This document shows, piece by piece, positions 24,860-35,705 of a stretch of DNA of 64,000 nucleotides. The stretch is from Periplaneta americana. Its lineage: Eukaryota; Arthropoda; Insecta; Blattodea; Blattidae. The stretch is from the NCBI RefSeq assembly GCF_040183065.1, contig NC_091125.1, positions 127,145,621 through 127,209,620 on the forward strand, given 5' to 3'. Numbering within the stretch: position 1 is the stretch's first letter; each line of letters starts with the position of its first letter. The position numbers were made by a program, and so were the translations under genes. A model generated the notes under the pieces. It ran no database searches. It saw only the letters and a list, made by a program, of their open reading frames with translations, and had not been told where the DNA came from.

Positions 24860-25930
24860 TTTTTTTTATTCAATGCAGTGGCACTTGCCTAGAGTCATTG
24901 GCCGTACAATGGCGATAAAAACTAAAATGAAAGAAAACGAAATAAAGTGAACAATGTGTACAGTAAATGAAACTATGAAGGAGAGGATGTCAGCACTACT
25001 GCATTCTTTCTCTGACCTCCCAGTACCTATCTACAAAGCTGGCAGATGAAAGTGCTGGACAAGTCTTGATATGGTTTGAGTCCATGATTTCGGAACATCC
25101 ACAGAGCATGCAGTGGGGGCTGGATAATACACCCAGGCGGTGGAGGTGATTAGCCAGACAGTCATGACACACTGCGGTGCGGAACGTCGCAACAGCTTCT
25201 CTTCTGGGCCATTCGGGGAGAGTGGAGTTTAGTGCGTCCTTCCAGTGTTTATCTTTAATTTATTCCTCCAAACGCTTATGGAAACATTGTCTCACTCGAC
25301 TTCTTATATTTGTAGATGCTCTATGGAATGGCAGCATGTTATAATATGAAATGGGGATAGTTGTTCCTTTCTTTGCCAGAAAGTCTTATGCTTCATTCCC
25401 GACAATGCCGCAGTGAGAAGGTATCCATTGCAGATGTACACTTTTATTTAGTTTCTTGATGTCTTCTCTGCATTGTTGAATGTCATCATTAGCTGGTTGT
25501 AATAAGTAGTTTCCAATTGCAGATATTGCTGCTTTTGAGTCACTGAGGAGGACAATGTTTGGAAATGGGAAGGACCTGCACAACAGTTGTTTCACAGCAG
25601 TACATATGGCTCTTACTTCTCCATCAAAAGGTGTATGGTTGTTGCCTAGAGTGAGATAGGTAGAGAACAGTTGGCAATGAATTCCGGCTCCAGTGGACCC
25701 GTGTTTTTCTATTTAGGAGCCGTCAGTGTACACATGCAGCCATTTGTCTTGTGGGTAGCAGATTTGTAATGTTTCTAAGGCAGAAAGACGGAGTGCTTCA
25801 CTACATTCGTCCTGTTCGTTCATTGTTTCATACGCGGAAACCTAGCGCTCAGGTAATTCTTCAAGTGAGCGTACCGTCAGCTGACGGTACTGAGTTAATC
25901 GAGGGAAAATGTTGGTGCACCGCAAATGTA
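24860..25930 (-). mobile_element. LINE fragment with RNase H domain and C-terminal zinc knuckle
   Basis: Minus strand encodes the end of the RT region (SALETLQICYPQDKWLHVYT), then RNase H: YTDGS (first Asp), FDGEVRA (Glu), VLLSDSKAAI (Asp), LQWIPSHCGIVGNEA. A Cys/His-rich tail follows (CHDCLANHLHRLGV, CMLCGCSEIMDSNHIKTCP). A stop directly follows GNEA, so the copy is dead. RNase H places it among I/R1/LOA-type LINEs rather than CR1 or RTE. Confidence 0.85.
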
Positions 25931-26786
25931 ACTTGATCATTGTCAAGAGTTGACCATGTTCCTGTGATTGCTGAAAAACAGGTTAGATGATCGAGAATGG
26001 TGCACATAGCCATAGGACTGTTAAACACTTGTCCGGAGGGGACGATGTGTGGATAAGAGGACAGGAGAGAGATGAAACTGGGGTTGAGATTAGTTTTCGC
26101 AATCGAGAGTTCGAACTACCCTAGGTTAGCGACTTTTCGACAGCGAGACCAAGCTCCATGGCCGTCGATGGATCAAAAGGACTTAGTTTCGCGACTTTTC
26201 GACGCCAGAAGCAGAAAAACGGGTAGACTCTACCGTCCAGGGAACCAACGAGCCTAGCTTCGCAACTTTCAGACAGCAAAGAAGGTTCGAATGAGGAACT
26301 GGGGTCGAGCAAGCCGAGATGAACATGGGGGGATCGAAATTAGGAGTGATCTAAGAGAGACTAGGGAAATGGAGATTAGAAGCGGATGGTTCGAATGTGG
26401 AGTGGCTTCTGGCTGTACCGCGAATGATTGAATCTTTACGACTTTTGTAATAGGCTACTTCATTGTTGTATACTTGCGTAATTGTTTATTCTTACGAATA
26501 TAGATTTTAAAATCAGAAAACATGAGTTTAGAAGAGTAATCAATAGGTTCTTAAGCAGATTTTGATTACAATTTTCTTTAATTTAGAGAATCTAAAGAAA
26601 TTGTTTAACCTCCATCCACGCAATAATGCAATATTGGATGGTGGACTGAAAAAGATCTAAATAAAAGGTACGTAAAATAGTGACAGGAGAAGAATGAGAA
26701 TATTTATTTTTCCAATGGCTGGGTGCGTTGAAAAAAATCTACATTGACCCATTTGTCTTCTGGTTTCACAATATTGGTCCCATTCA
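25931..26786. other. GC-richer tract, probably LINE-related, unassigned
   Basis: 26080-26400 is less AT-rich and repeats the motif GCGACTTTTCGAC two to three times. It lies directly upstream (in minus-strand sense) of the RNase H LINE and could be part of it, but no RT motif was recognised. Confidence 0.35.
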
Positions 26787-26798
26787 GAAGTGTTGGAT

Positions 26799-27055
26799 TT
26801 ATTATTATTTTATTGGATTATTTTACGACGCTGTATCAACATCTCAGATTATTTAGCGTCTGAATGAAATGAAGATGATAATGCTGGTGAAATGAGCCCG
26901 GGGTCCAGCACCGAAAGTTACCCAGCATTTGCTCGTATTGGGTTGAGGGAAAACGCCGGAAAAAACCTCAACCAGGTAACTTGCCCCGACCGGATTCGAA
27001 CCCGGGCCACCTGGTTTCGCGGCCAGATGCGCTGACCGTTACTCCACAGATGTGG
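26799..27055 (-). mobile_element. tRNA-derived SINE, family A
   Basis: Inverse copy flanked by a 12-bp duplication GAAGTGTTGGAT (26787-26798 and 27056-27067). Head and body match the other family A copies. Confidence 0.93.
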
Positions 27056-27502
27056 GAAGTGTTGGATAACAATGGGCAGCGATTATAAAATTTATAAATT
27101 GTTTTACGCAATCTGCTGCCATATGTAAGAGATATGAAAATGTCGGGAACAATAATGATACCCAGATATTTCACAACAGCAGCTTCTTTCAAAGAAGACT
27201 TTTATTATTTATTAAAAACAGAATAATTATAATTATTTTGTGTTACTAAACTTAAATTGCTACAATGATTCAAAGATTGTTGACCAATGGTTGTTAAAGA
27301 GAAATTGATTAATGTCTATTTTTTTTATATTTAGCGAAATCAAACCAATTTTAAGTTCAGTGAGTGTATTTATACTTTTACATTAAAGTAAATAAACTTC
27401 ATCCCACCACTGTGACATCTGCTTATGAATATATGAATCGACAACACTTTGAAATTTTCTGACTTGGAGAAGTTATCACGCGATGTAATGGGCAGTAGTT
27501 AA

Positions 27503-27686
27503 GTGTCAGCATCCACAGATTGTGCCGCGCACGCTGAGAAGTTGCAAGCTGACAATTTTCGGCGTGAAATGGTTGCAGATAGTGTCATCGAACCAATAGT
27601 TTTAAATTTACTTGATCCTAGTACTGGGAAAATGAATTCTAGCGACGAAAATGAAGAAGAAAATTCACACGGATTAATGTTCAGGT
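27503..27686 (+). CDS. Possible exon of an unknown gene, acidic C-terminal end
   Basis: An open frame of about 61 codons with no visible ATG near its start, running into a textbook donor (CAG|GTAAGT at 27686/27687). It includes REMVADSVIEPIVLNLLDPS, then an acidic serine-rich segment MNSSDENEEENSHGL. Base composition is less AT-rich than the flanks. A fragment of the TA-flanked 1078-bp element begins 10 bases past the donor. Not recognised; it could be a host exon or a piece of an unidentified transposon. Confidence 0.35.
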
Positions 27687-27696
27687 AAGTGTTCTA

Positions 27697-28105
27697 CAGG
27701 GACATCATTTTATTTTTACTAATATTTTTAATATTAACCTGGCTATACCTTTGGATCAACGTCGTTTGCTACCCCCTTCCACGACTGGAGTTCGATGATA
27801 CTGGCGTAATGTACAAACAAATCACTTTACTAGGTATAGGAGGGAAGAAAAGTAGTTCATCCATTTACGTAAACTAGGAAATATCGCGATTTTGAGTTTG
27901 ATAATTTTCATTAGATTTTTGTTTAATCAAAATACAGTACTGTATTAACAATAAGTGTTTTTACTCACGAAATGAGCTGTCCATGTGGACGTATTCACTA
28001 AGCAGTGTATATTATACTGTCTACAGTACATTAGCGTACACTATGGAGAATGAAGTTAAATTGAAAAACAATCATAATATGGATATTTAAACACAATTTT
28101 GAAAA
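27697..28105 (-). mobile_element. Truncated copy of the 1078-bp TA-flanked element
   Basis: Starts with CAGGGACATCATTTTATTTT after TA, then matches the right-hand part of the full copies in inverse orientation (shared blocks such as ACTGGAGTTCGATGATACTG and AATATCGCGATTTTGAG). Similarity ends at about 28105. Visibly more diverged than the two complete copies. Confidence 0.8.
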
Positions 28106-28215
28106 GAAAAAGAAAAAGAGGTCCTGGACGACCAATGAAAAGATGGCGTTATCAACCCTAAAATGCTTAATCCTTAATCTCGGAACAGGTACACTGCTTA
28201 AACCGTATATGCACT

Positions 28216-28257
<42 letters not shown>

Positions 28258-28263
28258 CGACGA
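28216..28263. repeat. (GAT)n microsatellite
   Basis: About 16 GAT units followed by GAC variants, in the upstream region of gene A. Confidence 0.9.
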
Positions 28264-28759
28264 CTACAACTTTAATGGAATCTCTCACAAGTTTTAGAAT
28301 TTGAAGACAAAGTTAAAAATATAACCAATATCTAGAAAACATAGTTTTTTTTTTAAGCATCACCTTTTAGAATGACATCGACGTCATTTTTCTTGACTTC
28401 GCTCAAGTTGCGGCTTCTACAAAAATGTTCCCGATAGCCGAATGGATAGTGACGTAATTTGTTATAACAAGTAAGGTTCTAGTTTCTAACTTCAATATTT
28501 CCACTTTAATTTTAATTTAATTTTTCTGTTAAACATCCCAATGACAACGAATGAGCATACATTCTCAAGGAGGAAATTTAACACGTCACATCTGCACCTT
28601 TCTCATTGTACGCATCAAGGCCCTCTTTTTGCAGTAGCGTGTTTCGTAATATTCTAAATTACTTCAGGAGGAAAACTGTCTTAAAGGAAGCATTTTTGTT
28701 GTGGATGGAAAAAATTTTGTGAGAATATTACGCGTCACACACTTCGAACATGCATACTC

Positions 28760-28767
28760 TATATAAT
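28760..28767 (+). promoter_or_regulatory. TATA box of secreted-protein gene A
   Basis: TATATAAT lies about 50 bases upstream of the chosen ATG at 28818. The spacing fits a TATA-driven start around 28790 with a short 5' leader. Paralogous gene B has a TATA box in the corresponding place. An upstream in-frame ATG at 28791 would add nine residues in front of the signal peptide. The start at 28818 is preferred because it puts the conserved hydrophobic stretch at residues 7-15, exactly as in gene B. Confidence 0.6.
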
Positions 28768-28817
28768 GACGGATAACTACTGTGTCTGCAATGCAAATTA
28801 TATTCTTTATTCAAAAG

Positions 28818-28949
28818 ATGTCAAACAAGAACGTACTTTTAGCTGTAATGCTTACAATCTATATCTACTCATATGTTTCTGCAAGCAAACATATCGTCGG
28901 AAATTTGAACACTAAAAAGGGAGCAACAACGCAAATTAACAACTCCAAG
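28818..28949 (+). CDS. Small secreted acidic protein, gene A, exon 1 (signal peptide)
   Basis: First coding exon, 44 codons, ending in phase 0 at a good donor (AAG|GTAAGA). It encodes a signal peptide with core LLAVMLTIY at residues 7-15 and likely cleavage after Ala22, then a short polar stretch ending NNSK. With exons 2 and 3 the gene encodes 87 residues if the TAA at the end of exon 3 is used. The mature part is acidic, has one cysteine (Cys45) and one dibasic KR (61-62). I do not recognise the family; secretion is inferred from the signal peptide alone. Gene B at 43325 is a tandem paralogue with the same exon architecture, which is strong evidence that both are real genes. Introns are 2.4 and 2.1 kb. 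Confidence 0.78.
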
Positions 28950-29660
28950 GTAAGAGAAAAGTGTGATGAGAATAACTATGTAGTCAGTATTTATTTAAAA
29001 CACAATTTACAGAAAGTGTGAGCTATATCATAAAAATATATGACATTACTGATCTTCCTTTCCGAAACTCTCTGCCTCAAAATTAGCTTAGTACCGTTTA
29101 GAAATGAAACCCTGCGAACTTCATTGTTATCAGTGAGAAGAGGTGATATTAATAATAATGATACAATTAACATTAAAAAGTAAATGATTTTGCAACTTTT
29201 TTCTTATGGGCGGATTTTACATCTTTCACTGAAATAATGTTATTATACATCAACATTTTCCTTGCTCAGAATCTGTAGGTCCTTTGGAAATAAAAATTAG
29301 CATGCTTATATACACTATCTGTACATTACTAAGCAATTTTAACTTTTTTTGAAAACCTTGTAGTTTTTTTTAATCGTGAAAATTTGTACAGTGTTATATT
29401 ATTCAACCGAGCAGAGTTTATATGATGAATTATTCAAGTAATTATTTGAATTTTGATGTAATACTTGTTTCGAGATTTTTTTAACAGACATGCCTGCAAC
29501 ATATAGTAAAATCTCTTCATATCAGTTCATTTTTTTTTTTTTCGAATTTATACCAAGTTTCTTCACAAAGAATTTTGTCAACAATAATCTCACTAGATGT
29601 CTTGATTTATTTAGAGTGGTATTTAATTGACTATTACACGATTAGAATAAAATATATAAA

Positions 29661-29897
29661 TGAATCGGTTATTGTTGAAAGGAACTAAGTCCACTTTTTA
29701 AAGTTTTGGGATAATCGAAAAAAACTGATTTGTGAATACTCTATCGAAGATTAAACCAAAATATATTGTACACATGAAATATATGTGTACAATATATTTT
29801 GGTTTAATCTTCGATAAATTATCCACAAATCAGTTTTTTTCGATTATCTTAAAACTTTAAAAAGTGAACTTAGTTCCTTTCAACAATAACCGATTCA
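29661..29897. mobile_element. Near-perfect palindromic MITE in intron 1 of gene A
   Basis: The left arm 29661-29775 begins TGAATCGGTTATTGTTGAAA. The right arm (about 29783-29897) is its inverse with only a few mismatches. The loop is about 7 bases. A transcript would form a hairpin of about 115 bp. AAAGGAACTAAGTCCACTTT near the end recalls the MITE at 19601. Confidence 0.9.
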
Positions 29898-31380
29898 AAT
29901 ATTAGAAGAAATAAAGTAGTCTAATACAGTAAAATATTAATTCACTTACGAAAATACTAAATTGTCTTCAAATGTATTTTTATACCATCTCATTATTACA
30001 AATATTACACTAGATGGCAGTAGTGTTTGTGGCTACTATACAATCTTCATTGAACTCTATAGACCATTACTAGTCAAGAAGGCTTTATGGGTTCAATTGC
30101 ATTTTTATTAAAACAGTTGCATTCCACTTCAATTATCATTTTCAATCGCTGTATTTCTATTACAAATTCATCGAATGTGAGTAGGTCTAGAGTTTAATTT
30201 TCAGATTGATTCTTATCTTACACTCCTTTTGTTCTTTATTAGTATAAAATGGACTTGTCTGGTTTACTGCGCATAATATTTTGACGGGCCAAGCTATCTA
30301 AACACAAAAGTATATTTCCCTTCATCACTGGGGAAGAAGCGGAAAAAGGAGAACTGGGAAAGCTACAGTATCTGTTTTATCGGTACAATCCTGGAAAATA
30401 ACTCTTGGTAAAGAATCCAAAAGGTGAGTTTCCCCTTTTTCCTTCCCTAATGATAAAGCCGATATTCAGCTCCTAAACTTTGGTGCAGAGACACGGTGCA
30501 GAAACCGAAAAACCTCGCATCACTTTTCTTACCTTTGAAAGTGTCGAATACTATTAATAGAATTCTTCAGTTTACTTGAGTTTCTTGTTCGAATTACGGT
30601 TCTTCGAACTGATACAATTGTTTATTTCTGCAATGCTCGGGAAAAGTGGCACAAGACAAAAATGTTAATTTTTGAAGAAGGAAAAAGCTATCTTCACACT
30701 GGTTTATGTCGATTTGATTTTCTTCTGTATGAATTATTCTAATTTTGAGAAATACTCATGTATCTTTTCTCAAGCGAGCAGATGTTCCGTAAGTTGTCAA
30801 TAAATTAATAAAAAATATTTGTGGAAATTGACTTATGCAATTTTTCCCAAGCACTGCAGGTTTATTACTCTGAATGGGTTTACCTTGCGATACAGAATAG
30901 CTCACAATAGAATTCAAAACAAAAATATAAGCAAGTTTCAACAAAAAAGGAATTAAGATATCGAAAATAAGAGATCTAGTACAATAATTTAAATTGAGTG
31001 TACACCATAAAGATGTTGGAGAAATATCGTCGCGGTAACTTTTATTATGGTGGCGACGATGACATCTTTAAGTCTCTCTTCAGCTTATAGTTTGCCCTCC
31101 ACTTTACAAAGGTTTTCGGAATGGTACCTCTCGCTCCGAAGAGGTCTCTTTGATTTGTTTAATGTTGTACTTGAATGATAGAAACGGATTGGTGTTTTCT
31201 TTTCCTCTTCGTTCCCTTCAGATAGTTGAGTGGCTGAGTTTTCAACTCTGATCGTAGGATTGATTATTTCGGCTTTCTGTATTTCTATTTATAGCTATGG
31301 TATCGGTATTACGATTGCTTCTACCAGAAGTAATAATATTCATATTATTCTGCATTATCAATTTTAAATTTGTTTTACAG

Positions 31381-31456
31381 TGCTCGAAGACTAGCTTCGA
31401 TGACCAATATCAGAATGGGGATACAACAAAAAGGTCCGATGGAGAAGATGCTCTTG
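31381..31456 (+). CDS. Small secreted acidic protein, gene A, exon 2
   Basis: A 76-nt exon between the acceptor TTTTACAG and the donor G|GTATTT. It runs from phase 0 to phase 1, encoding CSKTSFDDQY, then QNGDTTKRSDGEDAL, plus the first base of a split Asp codon. The matching exon of gene B (54826-54901) is also 76 nt, has the same phases, and ends in the same -ED-x-L-(D) pattern. The donor GTATTT is weaker than consensus. The KR pair could be a proprotein cleavage site, but gene B lacks it, so this is uncertain. Confidence 0.75.
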
Positions 31457-32568
31457 GTATTTACAATTAACACTACCTATATTACTGTTCTTCCTCTCAA
31501 CTTCAGTCGAAGAATCTGCTTCGCCTTCACATTACCTCTTATTTACAACAATTTTCCTGTTTTCTTTTACCTTTGCCTGTTGGATTCGAATGTTACTTTA
31601 CCTTTTTTTACCTTCAAAGTGACATATTACGAATAAATTTCGCAAAATTATTTAATTTTTATTATAAACCCCACAGTTGTCAACCATAATTCAGAGTTGC
31701 AGAAATTCGCACGGCGTCCGACAGATGTAATTTCGTTTTTGAGCAGTTAATGTTAATTTATCATACCAGCGTTGGAATTTTTGTTGAAACATTTTGAAAA
31801 TATTAATATACATTATGTAATTTATCATTCATTCATAATGATCTGCCCAAGGGTAGGTCATTGACTTGCTTTATTCATGTTTTAATTTATGAAGCCTATA
31901 TGTAACTGTGTAAGTTTATTTAACAGACTCTCCTAAGTCCTGACTTAGTACCTGCATATGTATTTTTCAAACGGATTTAAAGGCGTCAAATTTATTTAAT
32001 CAGTTTTGTCATTTTTCTCATAACTTGTCATTTGGCCAGTTTGGAATCCACCTCTTCAATTTACAGAATATTTAACTCCTCAGAACTTATAATATACAGG
32101 TAGTTATTACAATAATAATCTTATGAATGGACACAGCTATACTACAATTTTAATTATACTACAAATATTTACGTAATTCCTTTCGGTGATAAATTACCAA
32201 AACCATCATATAACATTTTTATCTAAGCAAATATGAGGTGTATATTCAATATTTGACGTTATTTAAATACTAACTCTATAAACAAAATTTAAACGTGTAT
32301 CACAATGAAAAACCCTGCCTCACAGAGCAAATCTGAAAGCATATTGAACTCAGCATGACAAGACACTTAGAGTCAGTTAATTCAGTTATTGTGAAAGAGA
32401 GGAAAGTTTTATTTTGTAGACCACTGCAATTAGTGATTCCTAATAACAAAATAAAACACCGATTTAAAATATATATTATTTTAATGTACCGAAATACATA
32501 TGATATTTCCATGCACATATTTTGCGTCATCATGCGATGAAAGAATAATGGAACGGAGAAAAATTCTC

Positions 32569-32641
32569 TCCGGCGCCGGGATTTGAACCCGGGTTTTCAG
32601 CTCTACGTGCTGATGCTTTATCCACTAAGCCACACCGGATA
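32569..32641 (-). repeat. tRNA-like cloverleaf, head of a fourth tRNA-derived repeat
   Basis: The minus strand folds as a near-perfect tRNA: 7-bp acceptor (TCCGGTG with CGCCGGA), D arm GCTT...AAGC, anticodon stem TCAGC/GCTGA with loop ACGTAGA, and T arm CCGGG-TTCAAAT-CCCGG. The anticodon position reads GTA (Tyr), but position 33 is C instead of the near-universal U, and similar heads sit at 39831 and 40198. I therefore call it a SINE-type module rather than a working tRNA gene. The repeat seems to extend to about 32830. Confidence 0.7.
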
Positions 32642-33508
32642 CCACCCCGGCGTCGGACAGAATCGTCTCGGACTAAGCTCCAACTCTTGGGTTCCCTCTA
32701 GTGGCCGCCCTCTGCACTACGTCATAGATGTCTATGAACGTAGGACCGAAGTCCACACATGTGCTGAGGTGCACTCGTTATGAGTGACTAGTTGGCTGGG
32801 ATCCGACGGAATAAGCGCCGTCTGAAATCACGCACCGATTTAAAAGCTTATTTTAGAGCAGCAGAATGTATTCAATTAAAATTAAGAATACGTCGAAGGT
32901 TTTGATTGTGACAGTGTAATTAAGAATATGAGTCCGCCGCTACAGTGAAATGTTTTGATTGAACTGCTTGTGTTGTCCATGCTGCTGACACAGGCTTCAC
33001 CTGTGCGACACAATTAGAGTCAATACTTAGGCATTGCCCACGGTTCACTTAAAGAAAGTAATTCTTGTAAAATCTACAAAATTATTATTAATACATAATC
33101 ATTTCAACACCATAAACTTCACAGTAGAATTTAGAGAACTGTTCGGACTCGTAAAGAATCCCTCTGTCCTGTTTTAAAACAGTCAATGTCTCTATGTCCT
33201 TTTGTTGGTTAATTTAAAACATTATGCTTCTTTATCCTATTAGGGTTCATTGATAATATGTCATCGTGCCAATTACTTTTATTTATTCTCGTATTTTAAT
33301 TTATATAAAATATTTTAAAATAGTCATCAATGTCCTACACTATTCACTTGATGGAAGAGAGTAAGACCAGTACGGTAACTATTCTTAGAATTTTCATTTC
33401 AATTTTTTCAATTTTCCTTCTATCAGATTTATTTAAGACGCAATTTTCCGAATCATAAATTACTTCAGTATCACTCTATGTTTCAAGTAATTATTGTTCC
33501 CTTTTCAG

Positions 33509-33564
33509 ATGACTTCGTGTTAAATTCTAAGGAGGATAAAACTACATTTACTGACCCTTCGTAA
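33509..33564 (+). CDS. Small secreted acidic protein, gene A, exon 3 (terminal or penultimate)
   Basis: Begins after the acceptor CCCTTTTCAG. The split Asp codon is completed and followed by DFVLNSKEDKTTFTDPS and an in-frame TAA. The TAA sits inside TCGTAAGT, which is also a perfect splice donor, so the protein may end here (87 residues) or continue in another exon after 33560. Gene B shows the same stop/donor ambiguity at its exon 3 (62393). The DDFV start is conserved in both. No convincing fourth exon was identified; CAG acceptors near 33615, 33709 and 33741 open only short frames. Confidence 0.72.
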
Positions 33565-33839
33565 GTACAATATTTTTAAAAGCTCTCTCGTATTTTAACA
33601 TAGCTATTCTCAGTGTGTGGAAAATATGGGGCATTAAAAGCTCAACTGGGTGGGAGTATAATGCCTGTAGAATATTTAAATTATAAAAAATCTACTATAT
33701 TTCTGTCAGTCACAGTAACATTACAATTCTTTGTCACTCAGAATTACTTCGTCCAAAAATTACTTTGAAGTACAATATTTATGTTAAGACAGTTTTCAAT
33801 GAGCAAGCAACCGAGTAAGACGTGATGACCGCGAGCCTG

Positions 33840-35441
33840 CTTACTTAGCAAAGTACAGTAGTATACGGAAGCCGTTTCATAGTGAGTAATAAGTGAGGTG
33901 AAAGATCTGTGGAGAATGGATACCACAAGTCTAAAGGCGACCATCGATAGTATTAATAAAAAATTGGAAGATCTACAAAAGGAAAACAATATTTTAAAAA
34001 AGAAGGTGAAATATTTAGAAGAAGAGAAAAGGAGGAACAATTTAATTTTCTTTGGTATTGAAGAACAGTCTATGGACACGTATGAAGTGATAGTAAATGT
34101 GTGCTGGGAATGGTTAGGCATTGACATTAGGACTGGTTAAGTGAAAGAGGTGTACAGAATGGGGCATGGGGAAAATAGGCCCATATTGGTCCGACTAGCA
34201 AATCGGATGATTAAAGAGAAAATCATGGATTGTAAGAAAGCATTGAAAGACTCGAACATTAGTATAGATGAAGATTTTGAATACGAGGTGAGGTGTATAA
34301 GGTAGGTGTTAGTGTCGTTTATGAAAGCAGCTAGGAGTAACGGACATTACGCAAAATTAATTAAGGACAAATTGAAAATTAACGGTGAGTTATTTGATAT
34401 TGAATTTTGTTTGGAAAACTTGAATGCGTCGGAAAATGGAGAGAATATTGACGAAAGTAAAAGATTAGAGATAAAGGAGAGAGTTAGAAAGATTGTTAAT
34501 AATAGTGGAAGAAATAGAAAAGGTAAAGTTGCGGAAAACATGAGGGCAGTGACTCAGGAGATGGCGAGGGAAGAATGTCGAAAGAATCCATCGTCAGCAA
34601 ATTCCACTCAGGCGGTGAACTCTAAGGCAGCGGCTGCACCATCTAGTAGACGACCAGTAATGACGTCACCCCAAGGCCAAGCCAGCGGAACAAGCATAGT
34701 ATCAGATGGCAACAGAAGTGGAGAAAGGCAGAAGGAGAGAGAGAGGAATGCTGAACCGACGAAAGAAGAGACTGGTGAGCGAGGAAATAAGTGCGGGGAA
34801 TAGAAGGAGAAGTAGTGAGTGTGTAAAGCGTGCCAGGAGTGAGAAAAGAGGGGGCAATAGTGGAGAAAACCATGTCTATAATCTGAGGAAATGCATCAGT
34901 GGGCTGAAATAATAGTAGGTTAGCTAGGTAATGAATAAATGGAAATGAGCTGTTGTACTTTTCTCAGTGATAAATAGTGTTATAAATAAAGTGAAGGCAA
35001 TGTTGCTAGGATACGAGCGCTAATGTGTTGTGTGAGAAGAGTTTAGACAGTGAATATAGTAATAGTTCAAGTTTTCAGTGAAATAGTCAACAAGGGTTAG
35101 GTCTTATATATTAAATAAGTTATATGTAATGTTATTTAAAGTATTCAGTTAGTTATGAAGGTAGGAATTACTTTTAAGGGAACTGAGAATAAGAGAAGGG
35201 AAGTAGAATAGTAGTGGATAAACTAAAAGGATGGTCAAGTGAAAGTGAAGGGACATGAAAGACATAGCAAGAAAAGGTTTCAAGTGTCAAAATACGTCTT
35301 GTTTAAAGTTGTAAATAGTGCAAGTAAGGGAATGCTGGCCCGAATACATAAATGTGAAGGGCCAGCAGATTTTGAGAAATATATATCATATCATATCATA
35401 TCATATCATATCATATCATATCATATCATATCATATCATAT
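33840..35441 (+). mobile_element. LINE ORF1-only element with (ATCAT)n tail
   Basis: From ATG 33916 the plus strand encodes a coiled coil (SINKKLEDLQKENNILKKKV), then an RRM-like start RRNNLIFFGIEE, a VYRMG...RPILVRL block and a basic C-terminal domain, the layout of LINE ORF1 RNA-binding proteins. Two in-frame stops occur (near 34138 and 34303). No endonuclease or reverse transcriptase follows. Instead about 450 bp lead to a hairpin (GCTGGCCC / GGGCCAGC) and a pure (ATCAT)n tail at 35385-35441, as in LINE or SINE 3' ends. This resembles the mammalian half-L1 (HAL1) design. Confidence 0.7.
35385..35441. repeat. (ATCAT)n microsatellite tail
   Basis: About eleven uninterrupted pentanucleotide units directly after the hairpin of the ORF1-only element. 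It is most easily read as the retroposition tail. Confidence 0.95.
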
Positions 35442-35621
35442 TGACATGTAATAATAAAGTATCAAGATTTATGTTAAGAAGATATTACAATCTATCATTA
35501 ATACATTATAAATGCAATTCATAGAAAAAATTATATAATTTCCTCTATTTAAAAAAAGAACATAATGCCTGTCATGGTATAAAGTTACCGATTATATTGC
35601 AGTAGTAGTTAAAAAATTATG

Positions 35622-35705
35622 GTTTATTTAACGACGCTCGCAACTGCCGAGGTTATATAAACGTCCTCGGTGTGCCGGAATTTTGTCCCGCAGGAGTTCT
35701 TTACT
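35622..35705 (-). mobile_element. SINE family C fragment
   Basis: Only the tail-side portion is present (TTTAACGACGCTCGCAACTG, GTGCCGGAATTTTGTCCCGC, GAGTTCTTTA); the tRNA-like head is missing. Confidence 0.8.

Noticed and set aside
32569-32641. A functional tRNA-Tyr gene
   Set aside because: C33 in the anticodon loop, a repeated family of similar modules nearby, and no clean terminator argue for a SINE-type head.
33744-34127. 127-codon minus-strand frame
   Set aside because: Shadow of the plus-strand LINE ORF1, whose coiled coil and RRM-like motif are recognisable.
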